Of a stretch of DNA of 64,000 nucleotides, positions 34,041 through 42,280 are shown one piece after another. The position numbers were made by a program, and so were the translations under genes. Each line of letters opens with the position of its first letter. Position 1 is the stretch's first letter. Source of the DNA: Corallococcus caeni (GTDB taxonomy: Bacteria > Myxococcota > Myxococcia > Myxococcales > Myxococcaceae); assembly GCF_036245865.1 (NCBI RefSeq), contig NZ_BTTW01000012.1:124001-188000 (forward strand), in the 5' to 3' direction. Under the pieces are notes generated by a model. That model made no database searches, was not told the origin of the DNA, and saw nothing but the letters and a program-made list of their open reading frames with translations.

Positions 34041-34448
34041 ATGACGACGCTCCAGACGACACCGCCGGGACATGACGTGGTCCTCTACGACAGCCACTGC
34101 CGCGTGTGCAGCGGCGCCGCGCGGGAGATGCGCAAGCTGGTGGGCGGGCAGGGCACGAAGCTGCTCTCGTTCCGCGACGAGGGCGTCCTGGACGCCTTCC
34201 CGGGGGTGAGCTTCGAGCGCTGCGAGAAGGCCATGCAGCTCATCCAGGCGGATGGCCGGGTCCTGGAGGGCGCGGAGGCCATCGTCCGCGCGCTGGGCCG
34301 GCGGCCGTTGGGGCGGCTGCTCTACGTGTACTACGTCCCGGGCTTAAGGCAGCTGGCGGACGCGGTGTATGGCGTGGTGGCCCGCTACCGCTTCCGCATC
34401 GCGGGTCGCGACTGCCCCGACGGCGCCTGCGCGGTGCACTTCAAATAG
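34041..34448 (+). CDS. DCC-family thiol-disulfide oxidoreductase-like protein (DUF393)
   Basis: A 135-residue protein of the DCC/DUF393 family, thioredoxin-like. The family motif appears as VVLYDSHCRVCSGAARE, with D-x2-C-x2-C (Asp17, Cys20, Cys23). The later LLYVYYVPGLRQLADAVYGV is the amphipathic helix and YxxxA motif also typical. A last CPDGAC pair could be redox active. Length is normal (120-150). Partner and substrate are unknown. It lies between the hypothetical gene and the MoxR operon, 51 bp before the latter. Confidence 0.83.
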   Translation: MTTLQTTPPGHDVVLYDSHCRVCSGAAREMRKLVGGQGTKLLSFRDEGVLDAFPGVSFERCEKAMQLIQADGRVLEGAEAIVRALGRRPLGRLLYVYYVPGLRQLADAVYGVVARYRFRIAGRDCPDGACAVHFK

Positions 34449-34499
34449 GGGGAGGGGCGCGGGTAGCATGCGTCCTTCCCCGCATCCTCCTGGCCCTCC

Positions 34500-37031
34500 G
34501 TGACTTCGCCTCCTCCCAACCTGCAGGCCGCCCAGTCCTTTCGCCGCTTCTTCGGGGAGCTGCGGGAGACGTACCTGGAGCGCGAAACGCTGTTCACGCA
34601 GATTGAATTGGCGCTGCTCTGCCGCGAGCACGTGCTGGTGGTGGGGCCGCCCGGGACGGCGAAGAGCGCGGTCGCCAGCGCCGTCCTGGGGCGCATCACC
34701 GACGAGGTGTCCGGGCTGCCGTCGCTGTTCTCCAAGCAGATCGCGGAGACGACGCTGCAGACGGACCTCATCGGCCCGGTGGACTTCAAGGTGCTCACGG
34801 AGACGGGCCGCACCGAGTACCTCACCGACGAGGGCATGCTGGGGGCGGTGCACGCGTTCCTGGACGAGGTCTTCGACGGCCGGGACATGCTGCTGCGCTC
34901 CATCCTCAACGTGATGTACGAGCGGGAGCTGAAGCACGGCCGCAAGGTGACGGCCGGCCGCACCGAGTGCGTGGTGATGACGAGCAACCGGTACCTCACG
35001 GAGGTGCTCGCGCGCTCGCCGGAGCTGCTCCTGGCGTTCGCGGACCGGTTGAGCTTCATCAGCTTCGTGCCCAAGGCCTTCGCCCGGCGGGAGAGCCGGG
35101 CCGCCATGCTGCACCGCTTCGTGCACGGGACGCGGCCGGACCTGCGCGCCACGCTGACGCTTCAGCAATTGGACCTGCTCCAGGACGCGGTGGCCCAGGT
35201 GAAGGTGCCGGGCCACGTGCTGGAGGGCGTGGAGATGCTGACGGACGCGCTGGAGCGCGCGCTCGTGGCGCAGGTGTCGAAGCTGCCGGACTACGTGCCC
35301 ACGAAGTACTTCTCCCAGCGCTCGGTGGTGAAGGCGCTCTGGACGCTGAAGGCGGCGGTGGTGCGCGATCAGATCTACCGCCGTCCGGACCGGCCGCTCG
35401 AGGCGACGGTGGAGGACCTGGACGCGCTGCGCTGGTTCTTCCTCCTGGGCGGCCCGCCCGCGGCGGAGGCGGACGCGCTGCTCAAGGCGGCGGTAGACCC
35501 GCGTGAGCGGGCGCAGCTGGAGATCGTCCGGCTGGAGCAGCGCACCTTCGACGAGGTGCTGGGCAAGGTGCGCCAGGAGCTGGGCGGCGGCGTGGAGCGC
35601 GAGGCGACGACGCTCGCGGCCGCGGATGACGTGAACGCCGCGGAGGGCTTGAGCCGCAACTGGCAGGCGGGCGTGGTGTCCAGCACCGCGCGCGGCGTGC
35701 TGGGGAAGCTGGTGCCCGGACCGCGCCACGGCCAGAACCGGGCCCCGCTGCTGGTGGCGGCGCGCGCGCTGGTGGCGGCCCTGGAGCAGCGGCTGTCGCG
35801 GGGCATGACGGTGGGGCAGGGGGAGGGGCGCGGCGGAGTGTCGCTGCTCATCGCCATCCGCGACGTCCTGGAGCTGTGCCGCGCGGTGCCGGAGCTGAAG
35901 CCGGGCTACCCCGCGCTCTGCGAGGCGTCCGCGCGGTTCCTGGAGCAGGCGCTGGAGATGAGCGCGTCCGCGGCGGAGGGGCTCGCGTTCGAGGACAGCG
36001 TCAAGATGGAGTGGCTGGTCGGGCTCGCGGAGAACCTGGAGGAGGAGCTGGGCGTGATGGGCTCGCTGGCGTCGATGCTCAGCGAGGCCGTGCCCTCCCT
36101 TCACGAGCGGCTGCGCGACGCGGACCGGGACACGCGCCGCCGGGTGGTGGCCGCGCTCCGGCGCCGGGTGTCGGCGGCGTTCCCCGCGCAGGCGCCCCGC
36201 GGCCGCAAGGATCCGCTGGACGCGCTCGCCGCGGACTCGCGGCGCCTCACCCAGCTGGAGAACGCCCTGACGGCGTTGGACCCCTCGCAGGCCGGGTTGA
36301 AGCAGGAGCTGCTCCGGCCGCTGAGCCTCGCGTACGCGCGCGAGGTGCTGGGGGCGACCCCGTTCGAGCGCATCGAGCAGTACGGCCGCGCGGTGCAGGC
36401 GGTGGCGGAGAACCTGCGGCGCGAGGGCGTGACGGCGGAGCCGGTGCTCGCCGAGTGCCGCGACCTGATGGAGAACCGCCTCCGGGAGCACGCCCGCGTG
36501 CTGTCGCGCGAGGTGGCCAGCCCCCCACCGGCCCCCACCGCCGTGCTCAATGGCGACGCGTACACCTACTACCGGGGCGAGCTGTCCGCGCAGGCCCCCG
36601 ACGGCGAGCTGTCCGCGCTGGTGGGCCTGGACGGCCAGCTGATGGCGGCGCGTCCCCCGTCGGCCTCGGCGTTCCTCTCCGACACGGTGCGCGCGGCGGT
36701 GGCCGAGGCGGAGCTGTCCTTCCTCCAGTCGCGCATCAAGTACCTGCGCAGCTGGTTGACGCAGCTGCTGTCCGCGCTGCCCGCGCCGGAAGCGCTCAAC
36801 AGCCGTGCGGACGCGGAGCGCACCTTCGAACGGCTGGTGCGCAGCCGCTTCCCCCAGCTCACGCTCAAGGAAGGCGAGCTGGTGCGGCTCAAGGCCACCC
36901 TGGGCATGCTGGAGACGCTCCCGGGCGAGCTGGGAGAGAGCGCGCGCAAGCTGTCCACCCAGCTGCGCGGCATCGACGAGGACTTCGGGCGCTTCAGCCG
37001 GCAGGTGCTGGAGCGGCGGACCGCGCAGTGA
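34500..37031 (+). CDS. MoxR/RavA-type AAA+ ATPase
   Basis: An 843-residue AAA+ ATPase. The N-terminal third is a MoxR domain: Walker A VVGPPGTAKSAV near residue 47-58, Walker B FLDEVFDG, then sensor 1 VVMTSNRYLTE and lid motifs ending near 260. The rest is a long helical region without known domains, so it is much longer than E. coli RavA (about 500). MoxR ATPases work with VWA proteins in assembly or maturation of complexes; such a partner is the next gene. GTG at 34500 is used; no clear Shine-Dalgarno is seen, but the conserved part starts 15 residues later. Confidence 0.83.
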   Translation: MTSPPPNLQAAQSFRRFFGELRETYLERETLFTQIELALLCREHVLVVGPPGTAKSAVASAVLGRITDEVSGLPSLFSKQIAETTLQTDLIGPVDFKVLTETGRTEYLTDEGMLGAVHAFLDEVFDGRDMLLRSILNVMYERELKHGRKVTAGRTECVVMTSNRYLTEVLARSPELLLAFADRLSFISFVPKAFARRESRAAMLHRFVHGTRPDLRATLTLQQLDLLQDAVAQVKVPGHVLEGVEMLTDALERALVAQVSKLPDYVPTKYFSQRSVVKALWTLKAAVVRDQIYRRPDRPLEATVEDLDALRWFFLLGGPPAAEADALLKAAVDPRERAQLEIVRLEQRTFDEVLGKVRQELGGGVEREATTLAAADDVNAAEGLSRNWQAGVVSSTARGVLGKLVPGPRHGQNRAPLLVAARALVAALEQRLSRGMTVGQGEGRGGVSLLIAIRDVLELCRAVPELKPGYPALCEASARFLEQALEMSASAAEGLAFEDSVKMEWLVGLAENLEEELGVMGSLASMLSEAVPSLHERLRDADRDTRRRVVAALRRRVSAAFPAQAPRGRKDPLDALAADSRRLTQLENALTALDPSQAGLKQELLRPLSLAYAREVLGATPFERIEQYGRAVQAVAENLRREGVTAEPVLAECRDLMENRLREHARVLSREVASPPPAPTAVLNGDAYTYYRGELSAQAPDGELSALVGLDGQLMAARPPSASAFLSDTVRAAVAEAELSFLQSRIKYLRSWLTQLLSALPAPEALNSRADAERTFERLVRSRFPQLTLKEGELVRLKATLGMLETLPGELGESARKLSTQLRGIDEDFGRFSRQVLERRTAQ

Positions 37032-37066
37032 GCGCCGGGGCCGTGCACGGAAGGCGGCGCTGAGGC

Positions 37067-39349
37067 GTGCTGGCGCGTCGGCTCACTCCCCTGCGGCAGC
37101 GCCTGGATGCGCTCCGCCAGCCCGTGGCGGCCCGCGGCGGCGCGTGGTCCTGGCCCTTCGGCCGCAAGCTGAAGGGGCCGGAGGACCTGGGCCTGCCGGT
37201 GCTCGTGGCGCTCGACCGCGAGCTGGACCGCGTGGGCATCCACACCGCCGCGGATGCCCGGCTGCTGCTCGCGCTGGGCACCCAGCGGGGCAGGGCGGGG
37301 GCGCTCGCGCAGGGGCTCTCGGCGCGCGCGAGCCAGGCCTTGGAGGAGTTCGAGGAGTGCCTGCGCCTGGTGGAGCGGGCGCACCGCTCCGGGGAGATGC
37401 CGCCGGGTGCATTGACGGCGCTCGACCGCGGCTTCGTGCGGCTGGCCCGCGCGGTAAAGGTGGCGGACCTCTTCGGCCGTCCGCTGGAGGCGCAGGGCGG
37501 GGACGATGCGCCGTTTGAAATCTTCGAGCGCCCGAACGAGACGACCCGGGAGCGGCCGCCGACCAACGCGCGCCTGGCCATCGCGGAGCTGCTGGCCGCC
37601 CGTGCTCGGGACAACGTCATCGACCTGGTGCAGAAGCGGCGCGACCTGGACCTGGCCCACGAGATGCTGCTGCGCCTGGGCACGACGGACGCGGACCGCG
37701 CGCGGAGCATGGCGCTGCGCAGCGACGTGGCGGAGGCGCGGGAGCGGGTGCGCGAGGTGCCGCCCACGCGGTCCCTGGAGGCGCTGGTGCGCGGCGTGCG
37801 GGAGTCCGCCCAGAAAGACCCTCGGGGCGCCTACCGTTCGTTGCAGGGCCTCTACGAGCGCGCCATCGAAGCGGGGGACGCGGAGCTGGCCTCGGCGGCG
37901 CGGCGCGCGCTGACGCCGCTGCTGCCCCCGGAGTCCCGGCTGACGCGGATGGTGGAGGAGGCGGAGGCGGGCGCGCGGCTGCAGTGGCTGGGGGAGGCGG
38001 ACGCCGAGGCGGACTCCGGACGCGAGGCGGAGGACGCGCCGGACGAGCAGCTCGCGGACCTGGCGTTCTCCCTGAAGCCGGAACAGCTGGCCACGTTCGA
38101 CCTGGCGGCCGGGTGCGCTCGCTACTTCGACGTGGAGGACGCGCTGTCGGAGGAGATCGTCGAGCAGGACGCCGCAGCGGCCCGGGCCGTCCCGCGCCAG
38201 GTGCCCTATCCGACGCAGACGATGTCGTTCGCCACGACGGGGAGCCTGGACGAGGTCCACCACTTCGTCATCACGGATCCGCGGCGCATCCTCCAGGACC
38301 TCGCGGCGCACCGGCAGCTGGTGCGCACCTACCTGGACGACGCGCCGCCGCCCAAGCCGCGCAAGGTGAAGCGCACCGCCGTGCGCGTCTACGTCTGTGA
38401 CGCCTCCGGCTCCATGCACGGCGCGCGGGCTCGCTTCCGCGACGCGCTGATCATCGCGGAGCTCAACAACCTGCGCGTGAAGGCGCGGCGCGGAGAGAAC
38501 TTCGACCCGCTCTACTTCAGCTTCTTCAACGACGTACCCACGGAGCTGGCCCGCGTGGACACCGCCGCGGAGGCGACGCGGCAGATTGAAAAGCTCTTCC
38601 GGGACTCGCCCGCGGAGGGGCAGACGGACATCTCGCTGGCTCTCCTGTCCGCGTTCGACTCCATCCGCGCCGCGCAGGGGCGCGACCCGTACCTCGCGCG
38701 CGCCACGGTGGTGCTGATCACCGACGGCGAGGACCGCGTGGACCTGGACCTCATCCGCCGCACCCGCGCGCCCATGGGGGCGCTGGACATCGCGCTGAGC
38801 TTCATCTCGCTGGGCGAGGAGAACCCGGACCTCAAGTCCCTGGTGCTGGAGCAGCGCGCCGCCGGAGGCCGCGCCTTCTACCACCCGCTCTCCGACGAGG
38901 AGATCCGCTGGGCGCGCACGGAGTTCGACACGCCCTGGCGCACGCTGCTGCCGCGCGACGTGCCGGCCTCGCTGGAGGCACTGGAGGCGCTGGCCCCGCA
39001 CCTGGACGCGCTGGAGGCGGTGGCGGCCGGCCGCGCGCCCGGGACAGGCGTCGCCGTGGAGGCCTCCTTCGACGCGCTCTTCCCGTCCACGCCCCCTGCG
39101 CCCACCGTGCCGGAGGTGCCCGGCATGGAGCTGGTGGCGCGGGTGACGGACATCCTGGAGGCGGTGGGCGAGGCCGCGTCGCTCGCCCCCGCGGACCGGC
39201 GCGCGACGGAGAGCGTGGTGCTGCTGCAGCACCTGCTGTCCGTCTACGGACTCACGCCCGCGCGCTACCTGGCCGTGCTGTCCGGCGGCACGCGTCCGGT
39301 GGGCGAGGCGTTGGAACGGGTGCGGCTGCTCTGCCGCCCGTTCGGGTAG
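37067..39349 (+). CDS. von Willebrand factor A domain protein, partner of MoxR
   Basis: A 760-residue protein. Residues 1-430 are Arg/Ala/Leu-rich helical sequence. A VWA domain begins at about residue 440 with RVYVCDASGSMHGARARFRD; the MIDAS DxSxS is D445-A-S-G-S449. The MIDAS threonine is probably in GQTDISLAL, and LITDGEDRVD gives the second Asp. The C terminus is helical. This gene order, MoxR ATPase then VWA protein, matches the widespread MoxR-VWA systems, in which the VWA protein is thought to present a client to the ATPase. GTG start at 37067; 35 bp after the MoxR gene. Confidence 0.8.
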   Translation: MLARRLTPLRQRLDALRQPVAARGGAWSWPFGRKLKGPEDLGLPVLVALDRELDRVGIHTAADARLLLALGTQRGRAGALAQGLSARASQALEEFEECLRLVERAHRSGEMPPGALTALDRGFVRLARAVKVADLFGRPLEAQGGDDAPFEIFERPNETTRERPPTNARLAIAELLAARARDNVIDLVQKRRDLDLAHEMLLRLGTTDADRARSMALRSDVAEARERVREVPPTRSLEALVRGVRESAQKDPRGAYRSLQGLYERAIEAGDAELASAARRALTPLLPPESRLTRMVEEAEAGARLQWLGEADAEADSGREAEDAPDEQLADLAFSLKPEQLATFDLAAGCARYFDVEDALSEEIVEQDAAAARAVPRQVPYPTQTMSFATTGSLDEVHHFVITDPRRILQDLAAHRQLVRTYLDDAPPPKPRKVKRTAVRVYVCDASGSMHGARARFRDALIIAELNNLRVKARRGENFDPLYFSFFNDVPTELARVDTAAEATRQIEKLFRDSPAEGQTDISLALLSAFDSIRAAQGRDPYLARATVVLITDGEDRVDLDLIRRTRAPMGALDIALSFISLGEENPDLKSLVLEQRAAGGRAFYHPLSDEEIRWARTEFDTPWRTLLPRDVPASLEALEALAPHLDALEAVAAGRAPGTGVAVEASFDALFPSTPPAPTVPEVPGMELVARVTDILEAVGEAASLAPADRRATESVVLLQHLLSVYGLTPARYLAVLSGGTRPVGEALERVRLLCRPFG

Positions 39350-39366
39350 GCTTCGGGGCACGCGCC

Positions 39367-39936
39367 ATGTTCGGCTTCCTCAAACGCAAGAAGACGCCTC
39401 CGGCGCCCGTGGACCCGCTGGCCACGTTCGACCGGCTCATCGAGGACCTGGAGCGCCAGGCAGCCGAGGTGCGCAAGTCCGCCGCCACGCTGCTGGCGCT
39501 CAAGGGCGAGCTCTCCCGCGGCGTGACGCGCTACACGGCCCGCCTGGGCGACATCGCCGGGCGGCGCCAGACGGCGCATGACCGGGGCGACGCGAAGGGC
39601 GTGGGCGTGCTGGAGCGCGACCGCGTGCAGACCGAGCGCCTGCTGGAGTCCACGCGCGAGTCGCTGCGGAGGGCGGAGCGGGACTCGGAGCTGCTGCTCG
39701 GCGCGGCCAGCGAGCTGGGCGAGCGCGTGGCGGACCTGCGCATCGAACGCGAGAGCGCCTCCGCGCGGATGGCCGCGGGCGGCGTCGTCACCGAGGCGCT
39801 GCGCGAACAGGTGGAGCGCTTCGACCGGGTGATGGCGCTGGAGGCCGCGCGCGACGAGGTGGAGAAGGCGCACGCCCTGGCGGACATCTACCGCGAGGAG
39901 CACCGCCCCCCCGCGACGCCCGAGCGCGCGAAGTAG
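39367..39936 (+). CDS. PspA/IM30-like coiled-coil protein
   Basis: A 189-residue protein, almost all helical. It starts MFGFLKRKK, then DPLATFDRLIEDLERQAAEV, as in PspA/Vipp1 (dP...l...i.eme..l...r). Long coiled coils follow with Arg/Glu heptads. It lacks the end of the usual 220-residue PspA and any membrane segment, so it may bind membranes by its basic N terminus. The gene is 17 bp after the VWA gene and thus third in the MoxR-VWA unit. A role in guarding the membrane together with MoxR/VWA is inference. Confidence 0.62.
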   Translation: MFGFLKRKKTPPAPVDPLATFDRLIEDLERQAAEVRKSAATLLALKGELSRGVTRYTARLGDIAGRRQTAHDRGDAKGVGVLERDRVQTERLLESTRESLRRAERDSELLLGAASELGERVADLRIERESASARMAAGGVVTEALREQVERFDRVMALEAARDEVEKAHALADIYREEHRPPATPERAK

Positions 39937-39946
39937 GGGAGGGTGC

Positions 39947-40828
39947 CTAGTTGCGCCGCGCCGTCTGGTGCAGCTCCAGCACGATGTTGCCGCCCTTGAG
40001 CAGCCGCACCGCGCCGGACGTCTGGCTCACGACGAGCGCGATGCAGTGGGTGGTGGAGGTGATGCCCGCGGCGGCCGCGTGGCGCGCGCCCAGGCCCAGG
40101 GGGATCTTCACCGTGTCGTCGTTGGCGGACAGGTAGCGGCCCGCGGAGAGCACCACGCCGTCCTCGCGGATGACGAACGCGCCGTCCAGCACGGAGAAGT
40201 TCTTGATGGCGTCGCGGATCTTCGGGTCGAGCACGTTGCGCTCGGACTCCGACAGGCCCTGGAACGGGTTGATGGTGAGCTGCCGGCTCTTCTCCAGCAC
40301 GGCCGTGTGGTCGCCAATCGTGATGATGGTCCCGATGGGGTGGCCCTCGAAGCCCTCCTGGCCAATCTGGAGCGCCAGCTGGATGAGCGCGTCCACCACC
40401 TGCGAGTTGAACTCCTCGCCCAGCTTCACGCCCTCGATGGCCAGCCGGTCGTCCAGCGACCCGCCGATGCGCATCTGCATCAGCGTGTCCGGCGCGCGGC
40501 CCACCTTGCCCGTCATGCAGAGCACGAGGTCGCCTTCCTTGAACGCCCCCTGCGACAGCGCGGACACGAGCGCCACCTTCACCCGCTCCGTGCGCGAGTA
40601 GTCGTACGCGGGGATGACGAGCGCGCGGAACTTCTTGTGCTGGTGCTCCTGCGCCAGCTTGTCCAGCGTCACCGCGTACACCAGCTTCTTGCGCGCGGGC
40701 TTACCCCGGAGGTCCTCCGGCGGAATCGGCGTGTCGCTGATGTAGAGGAAGTGGTCGACCTCGCTCTTGGCGGCCAGGGAAAGCGCCGAGCGCAAGAATT
40801 CCCGATCGAACTTCGTGTTGTCGCTCAA
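39947..40828 (-). CDS. Diadenylate cyclase (DisA-N / DAC domain)
   Basis: A 293-residue protein with a C-terminal DAC domain that would make c-di-AMP from two ATP. The signature D215-G-A217 (VLDGAFVIREDG) and G-x-R249-H250 (LGLGARHAAAAGIT) are both present, so it should be active. Residues 1-140 are an unshared N-terminal domain, not DisA's helix-hairpin-helix and not the three helices of CdaA. The enzyme looks soluble. The start is TTG at 40826-40828 with GAGGGG five bases before. It is convergent with the PspA-like gene (10 bp gap) and divergent from dksA. Confidence 0.88.
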   Translation of the reverse strand: MSDNTKFDREFLRSALSLAAKSEVDHFLYISDTPIPPEDLRGKPARKKLVYAVTLDKLAQEHQHKKFRALVIPAYDYSRTERVKVALVSALSQGAFKEGDLVLCMTGKVGRAPDTLMQMRIGGSLDDRLAIEGVKLGEEFNSQVVDALIQLALQIGQEGFEGHPIGTIITIGDHTAVLEKSRQLTINPFQGLSESERNVLDPKIRDAIKNFSVLDGAFVIREDGVVLSAGRYLSANDDTVKIPLGLGARHAAAAGITSTTHCIALVVSQTSGAVRLLKGGNIVLELHQTARRN

Positions 40829-40866
40829 GGCGCCCCTCGTGCACCCACGTTTTGAAGCAGGTCAGC

Positions 40867-40894
40867 TTGACACTGGCTGCTGCATGAATAAAGC
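40867..40894 (+). promoter_or_regulatory. Candidate dksA promoter
   Basis: TTGACA at 40867-40872 is a perfect -35 box; TAAAGC at 40889-40894, 16 bases on, is a fair -10. It lies in the 125-bp divergent gap between the diadenylate cyclase and DksA genes. A T-run and hairpin-free leader follow. Confidence 0.45.
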
Positions 40895-40953
40895 TTTCGG
40901 GCCCTTTTTTTCGGGGTCAGGCCCCCTCTACCCGTCCAACGGAGCCGCAGGCT

Positions 40954-41316
40954 GTGAACCAGAAAGATCTCAAGCGTTACAAGAAGATGCTCGAGGACAG
41001 CAAAGCGAGCCTGCTCGAAAGCGCGAAGAAGACCCTGGTGGAGGAATCGTCCTTCGACACGGACGACCTGCCTGACGAAATCGACCAGGCCGCCTCCGAG
41101 TACACCCAGTCCATGGTCTTCCGTCTGCGCGACCGGGAGAAGTTCCTCCTGCAGAAGATCGACGCCGCGCTCAAGCGCGTGGAGGACGGCACCTTCGGCA
41201 TCTGCGAGCGCTGCGAGGAGGACATCTCCCCCAAGCGTCTGGATGCGCGTCCGGTGACGACGCTCTGCATCCGCTGCAAGGAAGAGCAGGAGAAGAAGGA
41301 GAAGTCCTACGGCTGA
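40954..41316 (+). CDS. dksA: DksA/TraR-type RNA polymerase regulator
   Basis: A 120-residue DksA-family protein that binds in the polymerase secondary channel and works with (p)ppGpp. The N-terminal coiled coil has LPDEIDQAASEYTQSM with acidic residues at the tip in the D-x2-D-x-A pattern. The C-terminal zinc finger is C-E-R-C...C-I-R-C with 17 residues between pairs, all four Cys kept. It is shorter than E. coli DksA (151) but normal for this lineage. GTG at 40954 follows GGAG by nine bases. The window also carries relA/spoT 4 kb away. Confidence 0.92.
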   Translation: MNQKDLKRYKKMLEDSKASLLESAKKTLVEESSFDTDDLPDEIDQAASEYTQSMVFRLRDREKFLLQKIDAALKRVEDGTFGICERCEEDISPKRLDARPVTTLCIRCKEEQEKKEKSYG

Positions 41317-41330
41317 GGCCCTGGCTTCCC

Positions 41331-41365
41331 TGGACCGCACGGTGCTCCACGGCCCGTGCGGTCCA
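41331..41365. terminator. Bidirectional hairpin between dksA and FHA gene
   Basis: A perfect 12-bp inverted repeat (41331-41342 with 41354-41365) with an 11-base loop lies between the stops of dksA (41316) and the convergent FHA gene (41401). No long T-run on either side. Confidence 0.65.
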
Positions 41366-41400
41366 CGTCTCCTGCCGCGAAGTGAAGTCGCGAAGTCGCT

Positions 41401-42168
41401 TCAGGCCGCCGCGGGCTGGATCTCCACCCGCAGCAGCTGACGGCCGATGAGGAAGTGGTCGCCGTTGTCGACGAAGGTCGGCCCCGCCAGGCGGATGAAC
41501 GTGCCGTTGGACGAGCCCACGTCGCGCACCATCAGCCGGTCCCCCCGCACCTGCAAGAGCGCGTGCCGCCCGGACACGAAGCCGTCCGTGGGGAAGGCGA
41601 TGTCGCCCTGCTCACGACCCAGCAGGTTGTCGCCGTCCTTGAGCGGGTAGGCCGCGCCGCGCAGGCCACCCTCCAGGAGCTGGATGAGCCGCAGCCGGTA
41701 GCCCGGATCCGGCGAGCCCCACACCTGCGTGCCGCCGGGCCCCAGCGCCGCGGCGGGGATGGGCTCCAGCACCAGGCGCTGCCGGCCCAGGCGCAGCTCT
41801 CCGCCGGCGGGCAGCTCGCGCTCGTTGCGCAGGCGCACGAAGACGCCGTTGGCGCCGCCCACGTCCTCGATGGCGAGCCTCGCGCCGGAGAAGAAGAAGC
41901 GCGCCTGCACGGGCATGATGAAGGGGTCGTCGTTGAGCGCGATGTCCGCCTGCTGGCCGCAGGTGAGGGTGTCGCGCTGCATGCGCACGAGCGACTCGGG
42001 GCCGCCGTCCGCCCGCACCACGCGGATGGACACCTGCGGGCGCGACGAGACGTGCGCCACGGCCATCACCATCGTCCCGGAGCGCAGCGCCGAACCACAG
42101 GCTCGGCACACAGTGGCATCCCGGGAATTCTCGGTGTCACAGCGGGGGCAATATTCCACGGCGTCCAT
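41401..42168 (-). CDS. Zinc-ribbon protein with two FHA domains
   Basis: A 255-residue protein. The N terminus has a zinc ribbon, YCPRCDTENSRDATVCRACG. A first, divergent FHA-like domain spans about 35-140 (LTCGQQADIALNDDPFIMPV with GANGVFVRL). A second, good FHA domain spans about 165-250: LLGREQGDIAFPTDGFVSGR, then HALL and GSSNGTFIRL, with the Arg, Ser-x-x-His and Asn residues that bind phosphothreonine. It lies head to head with the Ser/Thr kinase gene (start 42281), so it probably reads that kinase's phosphorylation. ATG at 42166-42168 with GAAGGGAA upstream. Confidence 0.85.
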   Translation of the reverse strand: MDAVEYCPRCDTENSRDATVCRACGSALRSGTMVMAVAHVSSRPQVSIRVVRADGGPESLVRMQRDTLTCGQQADIALNDDPFIMPVQARFFFSGARLAIEDVGGANGVFVRLRNERELPAGGELRLGRQRLVLEPIPAAALGPGGTQVWGSPDPGYRLRLIQLLEGGLRGAAYPLKDGDNLLGREQGDIAFPTDGFVSGRHALLQVRGDRLMVRDVGSSNGTFIRLAGPTFVDNGDHFLIGRQLLRVEIQPAAA

Positions 42169-42280
42169 GGGAGTTTCCCTTCTAGCAGGCCCGCGCCGCG
42201 TTGGGGGCCCGAGAAGCGCACGGCTTGCTCCCCACCCGAGGGGCATGGTGAAGTCCCGGCCCCACTGACTGGACGCTGAC

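Noticed and set aside
36569-39361. 930-codon minus-strand open frame
   Set aside because: Antisense to MoxR and VWA genes; composition is Arg/His/Leu-rich with no family features.
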